A stretch of 44,793 nt of DNA from CAZKNF01 sp964554105 (GCA_964554105.1 CAZKNF010000025.1:1-44793); one strand, 5' to 3'. Positions 24,749-34,378 are shown, numbered from the stretch's first letter. The notes: generated by a model from the letters alone, not told the origin. A program made the numbers and translations.

Positions 24749-26431
24749 TCAGTGAACAGCAAGGTCTTCGGCTGAGGGCCACAATTTCATCGCTTCCTGA
24801 ATGACAGTGTCATACTCTCGAGAAACGGGGTATGCAGCACTCCGGTCGAACAGGCGCTGTGCGATCCGCGATTTAATCCGCGACTTTACCAGTGTGCGAT
24901 CAGCAAGTTCGTCCTCTGTACTTACGTACGTTGTCGCCTCGTCAGCGTCCGCTTCCAGTTCGGGGCTTCCGGGCGGCACGATGTGCACGTCCCGCTCTTC
25001 GATGAACTCCAGGAATTCCTCGTACATGGCGTCGCTGATCTGAAATTCGGCGATGAATTCGTCTCGTCTCTCCTCCCATTCGCCGGCAAAATCGTCGCCA
25101 TTACGGTCCATCCAGAACCGCGAGAAATTATTGTCGAGGGAGCGGCCGACGATGCTTTTGACGAACTCGGATACGGAATCAGGGTAGACGATGACGTCAG
25201 GGAGGATCCCTCCCCCACCAAACACGATTCGTCCGGTGTCGGTCGTGTACTTCAGCGAGTCAGGAATTTGCTCCTTGATTTCATCGATGCTCAGCGTGCG
25301 ATCACGCCTGTACCGCTCGTATTTCTCCTCGTAGTACGCGTCCTTCACACCATTCGCATAGGGTGTCTGGATGAGTCGTCCTGAAGGCGTATAGAATCTC
25401 GATATCGTCAAGCGCAGGACGCTGCCGTCGCGAAGTGCGAATTGCTTCTGCACGAGCCCCTTTCCGAAGGTCCGCCGGCCTACGATCAGTGCTCGATCAT
25501 GATCCTGGAGCGCGCCGGCGACGATCTCGCTTGCGGACGCTGAGTGCTCGTTCACGAGCACCATCACGGCACCGGTCTCGAACGAGTCACCCGCCCTAGC
25601 GCGGCTCTCCTGGTTGTAGTCGTCATGACGACTTCGAGCCTCGACGATGAGCTGGTCCTCGCCTAGAAATTCGTCGCTGATCTTGACAGCCATATCCATA
25701 AATCCGCCCGCGTTCTCACGAAGGTCGAGCACGAGGCGCTCCATGCCCTGAGACTTCAAATCCTCCATTGCGGACATGAACTCGTCGTAGGTGGTTCGAG
25801 CAAAACGATTCAGACGAATGTAGCCCGTCTGTTCGTCGAGCATATAGTGGGCGTCCTTCGTGTAGAGCGGAATTTTGTCACGAGTGATCGTGAAGTCCAT
25901 TGTTTTCGAATAGCCCGGCCGCTTGATCGTCACATCTACGGTGGTGCCCCGCGGCCCTCTCAGGTTCTTCTGCACGTCCGTATGGGTGTAGCCGATCGCC
26001 GTGGAGTCGTCAATGGCGACGATGCGATCGCCGGACAAGAGCCCTGCCTGCTCGCTAGGCCCGCCAGGCAGTGGATTCAGAACCGTTACCGTGTCCTGAT
26101 TCTCCAATCCTTCGATGATTTCGTATGAGATACCGATGCCTTCGAACGTGGCGTTGAAGTCCTCCCGTACTTTCTCCATCTGCTCGGCATCGATATAGAC
26201 GGAGTGTGGATCCAATTCGCGAAGCATGCCCTCGATGGCACTTTCCGTGAGAACGGACGAATCGACATCCTGCACATAGCGCTCGTTAATCGTAAGAAAC
26301 GCATTTTCCAGCTTCTTGAGCGACTCAAACGTATCATTTCCGGATATGACAGTGCCAATCTCCATGCCTAGCAGTACACCGACCACCAGGATGAGGAAGC
26401 TGGAGGTTACGAGCTTTCGGTATCGCTTCAT
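24749..26431 (-). CDS. S41 family C-terminal processing peptidase
   Basis: A CtpA/Prc-type serine protease of 560 residues, anchored to the inner membrane by an N-terminal helix (residues 8-26, SSFLILVVGVLLGMEIG) and facing the periplasm. A PDZ domain occupies about 85-172 (GIGISYEI, GPSEQAGLLSGDRIVAID). The protease core follows with LDLRENAGG near 236-243, where most members have LRxNPGG. The catalytic Ser299 is in HSASASEIVAGAL and Lys324 in RTFGKGLVQ, 25 residues apart as in E. coli Prc. The last 190 residues extend beyond the core and are rich in Glu and Asp. By family role it trims or degrades periplasmic proteins. It is divergent from the PolX-like gene over 175 bp. Confidence 0.94.
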   Translation of the reverse strand: MKRYRKLVTSSFLILVVGVLLGMEIGTVISGNDTFESLKKLENAFLTINERYVQDVDSSVLTESAIEGMLRELDPHSVYIDAEQMEKVREDFNATFEGIGISYEIIEGLENQDTVTVLNPLPGGPSEQAGLLSGDRIVAIDDSTAIGYTHTDVQKNLRGPRGTTVDVTIKRPGYSKTMDFTITRDKIPLYTKDAHYMLDEQTGYIRLNRFARTTYDEFMSAMEDLKSQGMERLVLDLRENAGGFMDMAVKISDEFLGEDQLIVEARSRHDDYNQESRARAGDSFETGAVMVLVNEHSASASEIVAGALQDHDRALIVGRRTFGKGLVQKQFALRDGSVLRLTISRFYTPSGRLIQTPYANGVKDAYYEEKYERYRRDRTLSIDEIKEQIPDSLKYTTDTGRIVFGGGGILPDVIVYPDSVSEFVKSIVGRSLDNNFSRFWMDRNGDDFAGEWEERRDEFIAEFQISDAMYEEFLEFIEERDVHIVPPGSPELEADADEATTYVSTEDELADRTLVKSRIKSRIAQRLFDRSAAYPVSREYDTVIQEAMKLWPSAEDLAVH

Positions 26432-26606
26432 ACGTATAGGAGGGTCTCTGTTTGACGAACGACCGTGGGAGAATCGTGTCGAAAATTTGCTATAAATGGT
26501 ACATGGCCGTGCTTGTTAGGATCCCAGAATGGAACGTAGGACACCGGTCGTGAATTACGGGGATCCGATCCTGACACTCTCCACAGCGCAATCGACTAAC
26601 GCTTAG

Positions 26607-28337
26607 ATGCCCTCGACCGCACAGCTAACCAACAAAGACGTAGCAAAGCTTTTGAAGGAAACCGCGTCGCTCATCGAGCTAACCGGCGGGAATACATTTC
26701 GCGCACGCTCCTTCAGCAGCGCCGCACGAACAATCGAGCGGTTGGACGAACCTGTCACCACACTTATTGAATCCGGTTCACTTCAGGACGTCCGGGGAAT
26801 CGGCGATCGGCTGGCTGCACAGATTCAGGAAATTCTCCAACGTGGGACGTTCGCGCTATACGATGATCTTCTCAGCGGAATCCCTCCGGGGCTGTCGGAT
26901 ATTTTGCGCGTTAAGGGACTAGGGGCTAAGAAAGTTCGGCGCATCTGGCAGGTTCTAGGGATCACGACGCTGAAGGAATTGGAGGAGGCAGCGACGATCG
27001 GACGGCTTGCGGATCTCGATGGATTCGGTGTCAAGACCCAGGAAAGTATACTCGCGAACATTCAGCTCCTTAAGAAATACGGCGCAAAGCGTCGCTACGC
27101 GCATGCCGTCATCGAGGCGGATCCCGTACTCGAGCGCGTGCGATCGCTTTCCGAAATCGACGTGGCTGATTACGCCGGCGAACTCAGAAGAAAGCTCGAA
27201 GTGGTGTCGGCAGCTGTCATCGTTTCAGGGTCCGACGACCCAAACGCAGCGGCCGATGACCTCACTGAGATCCGAGCGATGGAGAGCGAGGACGTTGAGG
27301 ACGGCAAGAGACTGGACGGACATCTTCCTGACGGGCTTCCACTGACGATCTACGTCGTCCCAAAGGAGAGGTACGGCAGCACCCTCTGGCGACTTACGGG
27401 CTCAGATAACCACATCGAAGCTTTCGAATCTGAGTTCGGATCCCCGGACACTGCGCCTACCGAGGCCGCTGTATTCGCCGGGGCCGGGATTTCGGTTATC
27501 CCGCCGGAACTGCGCGAGAATAGCGGCGAGATCGATGCCGCTAAGGCAGGTGTGCTTCCGAACCTGATTACCGACGAGGACCTGCGAGGAACGCTGCACA
27601 ATCATTCGACCTACAGCGACGGTGCACATTCGATTCGCCAGATGGTAGATGCTGCGCGCTCGATCGGATACTCGTACTACGGCGTCTGCGATCATAGCCG
27701 ATCGCTGGTAATCGCGAGTGGGCTGCCCATCGAACGGGTGAAGGCCCAGCACGCGGAGATCGATCAGCTTAACGAGGAGTTCGCTCGCTCGGACGGATCA
27801 CCATTTCGCATCTTCAAGGGTACGGAAAGCGATATTCTCGAGGACGGTTCCCTGGACTATCCGCCGGACGTGCTGGCCTCGTTCGATCTCGTCGTCGCCA
27901 GCATCCACCAGGGATTCAACATGACGGAGGCTCAAGCGACGCAGCGCCTCGTTCGAGCGATCGAGAATCCGTTCACTACGATTCTCGGCCATCCTACCGG
28001 GCGATTATTGCTCCGGCGAGAGGGCTATCCGATCGATCATGAACGAGTTATTGATGCGTGCGCCGAGAACGACGTCGTGATCGAGATCAATGCGAATCCG
28101 CGCCGTCTGGACATCGACTGGCGGTGGGTCCACCGTGCTCTCGAGCGAGGGGTAATGCTCTCGATCAATCCGGATGCCCACTCCATCGACGAACTCTACT
28201 ATATGCAGTGGGGCGTTGCGGTCGCCCGTAAGGGCTGGCTGACGCCGGAGCGATGTCTGAATGCGAAGTCGCTCGAGGAGTTCAGCGCATGGATCGAAGA
28301 AAGAAAAATTCGTCGGGCCGGAACCAGGCAGGTTTAG
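26607..28337 (+). CDS. PolX-family protein with PHP domain and degenerate polymerase site
   Basis: A 576-residue homologue of bacterial family X DNA polymerase. Residues 1-160 hold the helix-hairpin-helix lyase-like region (DVRGIGDRLAAQIQEIL, RVKGLGAKKVRRIW, LDGFGVKTQESIL). The palm follows at about 165-300, but where active enzymes have the Asp-x-Asp pair after the Arg-Arg segment this one reads AGELRRKLEVVSAAVIV. The third Asp position is Tyr (LTIYVV). The PHP phosphoesterase domain (327-576) keeps its metal ligands: LHNHSTYSD, CDHS, GTESDI, SIHQGF, GHPTGR, NPDAHS. So a 3'-5' exonuclease or phosphoesterase activity is likely, and nucleotide addition unlikely. The penicillin-acylase-like gene starts one base after its stop. 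Confidence 0.9.
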   Translation: MPSTAQLTNKDVAKLLKETASLIELTGGNTFRARSFSSAARTIERLDEPVTTLIESGSLQDVRGIGDRLAAQIQEILQRGTFALYDDLLSGIPPGLSDILRVKGLGAKKVRRIWQVLGITTLKELEEAATIGRLADLDGFGVKTQESILANIQLLKKYGAKRRYAHAVIEADPVLERVRSLSEIDVADYAGELRRKLEVVSAAVIVSGSDDPNAAADDLTEIRAMESEDVEDGKRLDGHLPDGLPLTIYVVPKERYGSTLWRLTGSDNHIEAFESEFGSPDTAPTEAAVFAGAGISVIPPELRENSGEIDAAKAGVLPNLITDEDLRGTLHNHSTYSDGAHSIRQMVDAARSIGYSYYGVCDHSRSLVIASGLPIERVKAQHAEIDQLNEEFARSDGSPFRIFKGTESDILEDGSLDYPPDVLASFDLVVASIHQGFNMTEAQATQRLVRAIENPFTTILGHPTGRLLLRREGYPIDHERVIDACAENDVVIEINANPRRLDIDWRWVHRALERGVMLSINPDAHSIDELYYMQWGVAVARKGWLTPERCLNAKSLEEFSAWIEERKIRRAGTRQV

Positions 28338-28338
28338 G

Positions 28339-30384
28339 ATGTCCCGCATATTTTTAATCACTTCGCTCGTGCTGCTCCTGGTCCTGATCGGCGGCGGCGT
28401 GCTCATGTACCTGGCCTATGGATTGTCCGACCGTGCGCCCTCGCTCCTGCATGTAGAAGGAATGGGTGATTCGACGAGTATCGAACGTTTCGAGGACGGA
28501 TCTGTGCGGATTCGCGCCCAGTCGGAAGAAGATGCCTACGCAGCACTGGGCTACGTGCATGCTCAGGAGCATGGTTGGACGATGGCGCTCTATCGCAGGT
28601 CGGCGCTCGGGCGGCTTGCGGAGTGGTTCGGCGACGACATGCTCGAGCTGGACCAACTGTCGCTTCGGCTGGGGCTCGCTCGCGGAGCACGCGACGCATA
28701 CATTTCTCTAGAGGAACGGAATCAGAACACCCTGGAAGCGTACGCACGAGGCGTAAACGCCGCGCTCGCAACGAGGAGCGTGCAGATGCGGCACGAATTC
28801 GTGGCTCTCAACGTGGATCCAGACCGCTGGGAGCCGTGGCATGCGCTCGCCGTCGAACGGCTTCTCGCATGGATGTCCGCAGCTCGACCGGACGACGACG
28901 CACTCGCGTCTGCGGGCGGTGATCTGGCAAGCTTCTTCGATGCCGACGACCTGATGCGGCGGTGGCTTCATCTTCACGGCTTCGAGAACAGTCTGTCATG
29001 GAGCGTTCGTGACAGCTCGGGTACTCTGCTCGTTCAGCGGCATGTCTACGGCGCGACGACCCTCCCCTTGTTTCAGTCTGTGAGGGTCGAGTGGCCCGGC
29101 GCAGAGCCACTTATCGGGGCCTCGCTCATCGGCTCGCCCTTTCTCCCTGCTGGAAAACGTGGAGAGCGTTCATGGGCGATACTTCTATCGAGCTCCCTTT
29201 CTCTGGAGCGCGTCGTACGCGACACGACGCAGGTCGCCCCTGTGTATGAGCGCCTGATCAGTGCGGATGGAGAGGAACATTTGATTCGTGTGGACCGCTC
29301 TGAGAGCGAGATTTTTTTTGCGTCGCCACGTCCATTCTTCGAAGTAAATGTACCTGCCACACTTCCGAGTGATACGGCGGCGGCAGCAGGGGAAGGCGTG
29401 CAGCCGTCATCCGAGGGCGCGGCGCAGCAGGGATGGGCGTTGCGATGGAGCGGCTTTGTTCAGGGAAGCGACACTGACGCGTGGGGCGCTCTTGTGGATG
29501 GGGACGAGCCGGTCTTTGGGCTCTTCGATGGAGACGGCCTCGGAGTCGGCGCTGACGGCGCGACACATATACTGGGTCGGCCCCTGATAGCTAGAGAACA
29601 CGACGCCGGCGCCTTCATATCGAATTCTTCATGGTCGACCTACGCCGCCGATCGCTTCGACACACTCATAGCAGCCGGTGACAATCTCGTTCGTGCGCCC
29701 GAAATCATCGACGACCGTCGTAGCACCTGGGCCGTGCGGCTTGCGCCGTCTTTCGTGGAAAGTGCCATTGCCGTTCCGAATCAGCCGGCGATCGTGACCG
29801 AAGCCCTGGCCTTTCTCCGCAACTGGGACTTCGAATACGACAACGCAAGCATCGCGGCATCTATTTTTGACACGTGGATGACGGTGTATCGCGACAGCCT
29901 CGGCGTCGAGCCGCAGCCGTCAAGCCCTGATTCGGCACACGTCGAAACACTGTTGCATTACGAACTTCTGGTCGAGGCGATCGAAACGCTCTCCGATGAG
30001 CACGGCGATAATCTGAGTCAATGGCGCTGGGAGGATGTTCGTCCGAAACATTATTTCTTCCCTCTTTTTTCAGCCGATTCGCTCCTATCGTCCGATATCT
30101 CTCCGCTTCCCAGGACCCGTTATTCGACAATTCGCATTCCCGGAGCCGGACATCCTACGACGCTCTTCTGGGGCCCTTCGGCCATTGATGACAACGTATC
30201 GTCTCCGGCAACCTGGGAGGCGTGGGCATCCACCGGCGAGTTCGATGAGTTCCGCATTCGATCCAGGTCCTTCCGGGCAAATCGCTTTTTCGGGCGCTAT
30301 GTTGTATCCGATCGTCCACCGATGTCATCTTCGATTGCTTCTCCGGATCAGTTGACCGACTCGGTTCTCCTTCTTCCCCAATGA
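28339..30384 (+). CDS. Penicillin acylase-like Ntn hydrolase homologue, probably degenerate
   Basis: A 681-residue protein with an N-terminal membrane helix or signal anchor (FLITSLVLLLVLIGGGVLMY), so it acts outside the cytoplasm. The alpha-chain-like part is typical of penicillin/cephalosporin acylases: DAYAALGYVHAQEHGW, YRRSALGRLAEWFGDDMLELDQ. The place of the autocleavage site reads ENSLSWSV, where active members have GSNNW. Ser218 aligns with the catalytic nucleophile, but the preceding Gly is Asn. The conserved NDPH motif is replaced by QRHV, and the Asn of the HNDRIAWG segment is not seen (KRGERSWAI). Autoprocessing and amidase activity are therefore doubtful. The frame is open to 28261 inside the PolX-like gene; ATG 28339 fits the signal. 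The stop overlaps the next start. Confidence 0.8.
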   Translation: MSRIFLITSLVLLLVLIGGGVLMYLAYGLSDRAPSLLHVEGMGDSTSIERFEDGSVRIRAQSEEDAYAALGYVHAQEHGWTMALYRRSALGRLAEWFGDDMLELDQLSLRLGLARGARDAYISLEERNQNTLEAYARGVNAALATRSVQMRHEFVALNVDPDRWEPWHALAVERLLAWMSAARPDDDALASAGGDLASFFDADDLMRRWLHLHGFENSLSWSVRDSSGTLLVQRHVYGATTLPLFQSVRVEWPGAEPLIGASLIGSPFLPAGKRGERSWAILLSSSLSLERVVRDTTQVAPVYERLISADGEEHLIRVDRSESEIFFASPRPFFEVNVPATLPSDTAAAAGEGVQPSSEGAAQQGWALRWSGFVQGSDTDAWGALVDGDEPVFGLFDGDGLGVGADGATHILGRPLIAREHDAGAFISNSSWSTYAADRFDTLIAAGDNLVRAPEIIDDRRSTWAVRLAPSFVESAIAVPNQPAIVTEALAFLRNWDFEYDNASIAASIFDTWMTVYRDSLGVEPQPSSPDSAHVETLLHYELLVEAIETLSDEHGDNLSQWRWEDVRPKHYFFPLFSADSLLSSDISPLPRTRYSTIRIPGAGHPTTLFWGPSAIDDNVSSPATWEAWASTGEFDEFRIRSRSFRANRFFGRYVVSDRPPMSSSIASPDQLTDSVLLLPQ

Positions 30385-31337
30385 CCCCGCCCGGTCATAT
30401 GCCTGACGCCGACATTTACATAGGACTGGACGCCGGGGGCTCAAAGACAGAGCTTCTGGCGGCTTCCGCGCAGCACGACGAGCTCGTGAATCTATTTGGT
30501 ACGTCTGCGAATCCAGCTCGGGTCGGCTTTGAATCTTCAGTCGAGGTGCTGTCGCGGTTGATTCGCGAGGCCATGACGCTGCTTCCGGGACGAACCGCGG
30601 CCTCAATTTGTGCGGGGATCGCCGGTGCGGGAAGACGATCCGAGCAGGAGCGGATTCATGATGGATTGTCCGCAAGTCTTCAGGGAATCGAGCCGGAGCA
30701 CGTGCTCATCGTGCATGATGCCGACATTGCCCTCGAGGCGGCATTCGAGGAAGAGGGTGGAATTATGGTGATATCCGGTACCGGATCGGTGGCGCTGGCG
30801 AGAACGGAGAACGGAGAATCTAAACGTGTCGGCGGCTGGGGATACTTGATCGGCGACGAAGGCAGCGGGTATGCTCTCGGACTTTTCGGGGTTCGAGCAT
30901 GCGCCCATGCCATCGACGGCGGCCCCAAGACAGCCCTTCGACAGCGGATTGCGGAGGAGTTCGGCATGCACGACGCGACAGACATTTTCCAACGCGTCTA
31001 CGAGGATAAGATGCCTCTGCAGAAGATCGCACCCCTTGTCGCCCGAGTGGCCGGCGAGGGGGACGAAGTAGCCGTCGCGATCGTGGAGCGACAGGCGAGA
31101 GAGTTGGCCGAACAGGTTCGCTGGCTCGCTAACCGCTGCCCTGACATCACACCTCAGGTCGCACTGCTCGGCGGACTCGTAAATGAACCTTATTTCCGGC
31201 AGGAGCTGCAGAACGCACTACAGGAGGCACTCGGCGAATGGCAGTTCGTCGATCCACTGAACCGGCCGGTAGTCGGTGCCTGGCGTCTAGCCAGACAACA
31301 TGCCCGCGCCATCAAAGAGCCCGATTCCATCGGCTAG
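30381..31337 (+). CDS. BadF/BadG-type ATPase, N-acetylglucosamine kinase-like
   Basis: A 318-residue member of the BadF/BadG/BcrA/BcrD ATPase family, actin-like fold. The phosphate 1 motif is IYIGLDAGGSKTELLAA, phosphate 2 is in GGIMVISGTGSVALAR, and GGWGYLIGDEGSGYALG is highly characteristic of the N-acetylglucosamine kinase branch. The adenosine motif lies in VALLGGLVN near the C terminus. It probably phosphorylates an amino sugar, perhaps from cell-wall recycling. Its start overlaps the stop of the penicillin-acylase-like gene by four bases (ATGA), so the two are translationally coupled. An alternative start is ATG 30399. It is convergent with the symporter gene. Confidence 0.9.
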   Translation: MTPPGHMPDADIYIGLDAGGSKTELLAASAQHDELVNLFGTSANPARVGFESSVEVLSRLIREAMTLLPGRTAASICAGIAGAGRRSEQERIHDGLSASLQGIEPEHVLIVHDADIALEAAFEEEGGIMVISGTGSVALARTENGESKRVGGWGYLIGDEGSGYALGLFGVRACAHAIDGGPKTALRQRIAEEFGMHDATDIFQRVYEDKMPLQKIAPLVARVAGEGDEVAVAIVERQARELAEQVRWLANRCPDITPQVALLGGLVNEPYFRQELQNALQEALGEWQFVDPLNRPVVGAWRLARQHARAIKEPDSIG

Positions 31338-31360
31338 TCGCCTGTCGATCATACGTCCGG

Positions 31361-33052
31361 TTAGGCGGTTGCGGGGGCGTCGGTATCGCTTACTGCCGGC
31401 ACATCGGCAGAGATCTGAGGATACCGTACTTCATCCACCAGGTCCTGCACTCGCTGCGGCGGTGGTTCGGTTACCAGAGAGACAGCGACCGTGACGATGA
31501 AGTTGAGCAGCATTCCGATTACGCCGATGCCCTGCGCACTGATACCGAGAAAGCTTTCGAGAATCGGCTCGTCCATTCCCGGAATCACGTTCTGTGCGCG
31601 CATCAGGGCGATCATAACGAACGTGAAAATGAGTCCGAGACTCATGCCCCAGATGGCCCCCTGTTTGTTCGTTCCCTTCCAGAAAATTCCCAGCACGATC
31701 ACTGGGAAGAACGATGCGGCGGCTAGTCCGAATGCGAATGCTACCACCTCTGCGACAAAACCGAGCGGATAAATCCCAAGGATTCCCGCGAGAATGACGG
31801 CCAGGAAAATCATGGTACGGCCGACGAAGAGGCGCTTGCGCTCGGTCGCTTCGGGGTTGATGATCGATCCATAGATGTCATGCGCGAGCGAGCTGGAGAT
31901 CACCAGCAGCAGACCGGACGCTGTCGAGAGTGCAGCGGCCAGGCCGCCTGCGGCCACAAGCGCAACGACAATCGCCGGCAGGTTCGCGATCTCCGGTGTC
32001 GCTAGAACGATGATGTCTCGATTGATCGAACCCATCAACTCTTCCGCCGTCGCCACGCCGCCGGCCGGCAGGTCGATTAAGCCGGTGGCGGCCCAGCTCT
32101 GGACCCAATCCTGCGAGGCGAACTCAGGGCCCAGCTCTGCGAACTGATTCAGGATGTAGTATTTCGCGAACATCGCGACGGCCGGCGCGGTCGTGTAGAG
32201 AATGCCGATAAAGAGCAGCGCCCAGAACGCCGACCAGCGTGCCGCCTTGACGCTCTTTACGGTGTAGAAGCGAACGATTACATGCGGCAGCCCGGCCGTC
32301 CCGGCCATGAGGCAGAGGGTAATGCAGAATACGTTGAGCTTCGACAGATTGGTGAAGGGGTTCGAGTACGACGTGAGGCCGAGGTCCTGTTGTATTTGAT
32401 TGAGCTTGGGCAGGATTTCTTCGATAGCGATCTGCGGTACGGGGTTGCCCGTGAGCACAAAGGCGATCGCGATCGCAGGAATTGTGTACGCGAAGATCAG
32501 CACACAGTACTGCGCCACCTGGGTGTAGGTGATGCCTTTCATCCCGCCTAGAACAGCGAAGAAGGCGACGATGGCCATGCCGATGGCGACCCCCATCTCG
32601 AAAGGGATCTCAAGAAATCGGCTGAACGCCACACCAACACCGGCCATCTGACCCGCAACGTAGGTGAACGACACGAAGATGGCAGCGATGGCGGCGACTA
32701 CGCGTGCGGTCTTCGAATAGTACCGCTCCCCGACGAAATCGGGCACGGTGTACTTCCCGAATTTCCTGAGGAAGGGCGCAAGCAAGACCGCCAGGAGCAC
32801 GTACCCGCCGGTCCATCCCATCAAATAGATCGTGCCGTCGAATCCCATGAAGGAGATGAGCCCGGCCATCGAAATAAACGATGCCGCGCTCATCCAGTCT
32901 GCCGCGGTGGCAGCACCGTTCGCGATGGCGGGCACGCCCTGTCCGGCGACGTAAAAGCCGCTGGTGGACATAACACGGCTTCGGTAACCGATGTAGATGT
33001 AGGCCGCGAAGGTCAAGCCGACGATCGCCCAGGTCCACTCCTGAATACCCAT
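31361..33052 (-). CDS. Sodium:solute symporter, VC_2705/acetate type
   Basis: A sodium/solute symporter of 563 residues with about 13 membrane helices. The N-terminal part FYVAGQGVPAIANGAATAADWMSAASFISMAG is the signature of the SSS family, with the Na-binding helices 1 and 5 region. The neighbouring DUF4212 gene, ending two bases before this start, is the usual small partner of the VC_2705-type symporters, which are close to the acetate permease ActP. Acetate or a similar short carboxylate is the likely substrate given acs in the same cluster. The C-terminal tail is short and hydrophilic. It is the last gene of the minus-strand cluster and is convergent with the kinase gene. Confidence 0.93.
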   Translation of the reverse strand: MGIQEWTWAIVGLTFAAYIYIGYRSRVMSTSGFYVAGQGVPAIANGAATAADWMSAASFISMAGLISFMGFDGTIYLMGWTGGYVLLAVLLAPFLRKFGKYTVPDFVGERYYSKTARVVAAIAAIFVSFTYVAGQMAGVGVAFSRFLEIPFEMGVAIGMAIVAFFAVLGGMKGITYTQVAQYCVLIFAYTIPAIAIAFVLTGNPVPQIAIEEILPKLNQIQQDLGLTSYSNPFTNLSKLNVFCITLCLMAGTAGLPHVIVRFYTVKSVKAARWSAFWALLFIGILYTTAPAVAMFAKYYILNQFAELGPEFASQDWVQSWAATGLIDLPAGGVATAEELMGSINRDIIVLATPEIANLPAIVVALVAAGGLAAALSTASGLLLVISSSLAHDIYGSIINPEATERKRLFVGRTMIFLAVILAGILGIYPLGFVAEVVAFAFGLAAASFFPVIVLGIFWKGTNKQGAIWGMSLGLIFTFVMIALMRAQNVIPGMDEPILESFLGISAQGIGVIGMLLNFIVTVAVSLVTEPPPQRVQDLVDEVRYPQISADVPAVSDTDAPATA

Positions 33053-33053
33053 G

Positions 33054-33368
33054 TTACGCGGATGGAGAAGAAGAGGGCGGGGACGGCGATTCGGGCGCTA
33101 CGGCTCGACCTGGACGTGAGAGGTCGAGGCCCGCTTTTCTGTCGGCTCGATCGCCCAGAACGGCATAGACTAGAATGAGCACGATAAAAATGTAAATCGA
33201 CCCCTGGTGGGCCATCCAGAATCCCAGGGGCATATCCCCAAGCATCACTTCATTCAGGTTTTCGACGAAAAGGATGCTCAGGCCGAAGCCGGTAACTGCC
33301 CATATCAAGAGCAGAACGACGGTTCGCAGCACCTGTTTGCGCCAGAACGCCTTGCGGTCAATGTGCAT
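33054..33368 (-). CDS. DUF4212 small symporter subunit
   Basis: A 104-residue protein with two membrane helices (about 14-33, VVLLLIWAVTGFGLSILFV, and 53-70, GSIYIFIVLILVYAVLG). Between them is PLGFWMAHQGS, typical of DUF4212. The C-terminal tail is rich in Pro and Ser. Such proteins are encoded beside VC_2705-type sodium:solute symporters and are regarded as an accessory subunit. The two genes are separated by one base here, a strong sign of joint expression and function. Confidence 0.92.
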   Translation of the reverse strand: MHIDRKAFWRKQVLRTVVLLLIWAVTGFGLSILFVENLNEVMLGDMPLGFWMAHQGSIYIFIVLILVYAVLGDRADRKAGLDLSRPGRAVAPESPSPPSSSPSA

Positions 33369-33413
33369 TCGTATTCTTCGACAGGTGATCAGGTGGGTGA
33401 TGATGATGCGATG

Positions 33414-33441
33414 CCGCCGGCGGATGACATCTGACCGGCGG
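33414..33441. repeat. GC-rich inverted repeat between the TIM-barrel and DUF4212 genes
   Basis: CCGCCGG at 33414-33420 and CCGGCGG at 33435-33441 can form a 7-bp stem with a 14-base loop. It lies after the stop of the gene at 33464-34378 and before DUF4212. No T-run follows on the minus strand, so it is not a standard terminator. It may stabilise or separate the transcript segments. Confidence 0.45.
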
Positions 33442-33463
33442 GGTGGCCGCTTCGTTTATACGT

Positions 33464-34378
33464 TTACTCGGATAAGCCGTCGCGCACGCCGCGCATGTAA
33501 GCGAAAGACTGCTTCATACCGGGAAGTGGGTCTTCCGGATATATCTCGTACTCCAGGTTGACGCTTCCGTCGAATCCGATCGCCTCGAGCTCCCGAAAGA
33601 TGTCGGCGACCGGCATCTTGCCCTCCCCGACGGCGCACTGGCTGGCTGCGTCACTCATGTCTCGCAAGTCCTTCATGTGAACATCCAGCACGCGAGAGCC
33701 GGCATCCCGGATTTCACGGATGACATCCTTTCCCGTCCTTGCCGTATGACCCACATCCACACATACGCCTACGCGCGGGTCCATGTCGCCGATAAGCGCG
33801 ATGGCGTCGCTTGGGGCGGGAAAATAGCTGTCCTCCGGACCGTGGTTATGAATCGCTACCTGAATGTCGTAGCGCTTTACGAAGGATTCGATGCGTGGTA
33901 GAACGTCCGGCGTAGGAGCGATCACGAGCATCGGAATCCCGGCCGCCTTCGCGTATTCAAAAAAGGCGCCGACGTGTTCATCGGTGTCTTCCGTGATGGT
34001 ATTGTTGCCGCTGCTGACGAGCTGAAGTCCCGCCTCGCGAAATTCATCTGCTGCGCTTTCGAGCTCACTCTGGGAGAGATCATAATCGAGATGGAATGAC
34101 TTGACGCTGACATTCGTCGCGTTGAGAGCGTTGATCATCTCGATAGCTTCCGCGCGGCTGAATTCTCGGAGTGAGTACGTCGCCACACCGAGCGCGAATT
34201 CAGATCGGGCGCCGGTGACTGAGGCGCCCGGCGCGCGCCGATTCGGACGGTCTGCCACCGGAGAACTGCTCCCGCGTGCACTACTTGCGGAGGCCGCCAG
34301 CCCGGCGAATCCGCCAACGGCCAGGCCGGCCCCGGCGATGGTATGCTTCATGAAATCTCGTCGCGAATGCGCTCCCAT
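33464..34378 (-). CDS. Tat-exported sugar phosphate isomerase/epimerase-like TIM barrel
   Basis: A 304-residue protein of the xylose-isomerase-like TIM-barrel superfamily. The N terminus MGAHSRRDFMKHTIAGAG has the twin-arginine motif (SRRDFMK) followed by a hydrophobic stretch, so it is exported folded by the Tat system. The mature part has VSVKSFHLDYDLS, AIHNHGPEDSYFP, GVCVDVGHTARTG and VLDVHMKDL, with His, Glu, Asp and His at the barrel end as metal ligands. The substrate is unknown; secreted members of this group are common in Bacteroidota and related phyla. ATG 34378 has AGGGTGA upstream; an ATG at 34426 is less likely. It follows a related gene by 35 bp. Confidence 0.9.
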   Translation of the reverse strand: MGAHSRRDFMKHTIAGAGLAVGGFAGLAASASSARGSSSPVADRPNRRAPGASVTGARSEFALGVATYSLREFSRAEAIEMINALNATNVSVKSFHLDYDLSQSELESAADEFREAGLQLVSSGNNTITEDTDEHVGAFFEYAKAAGIPMLVIAPTPDVLPRIESFVKRYDIQVAIHNHGPEDSYFPAPSDAIALIGDMDPRVGVCVDVGHTARTGKDVIREIRDAGSRVLDVHMKDLRDMSDAASQCAVGEGKMPVADIFRELEAIGFDGSVNLEYEIYPEDPLPGMKQSFAYMRGVRDGLSE

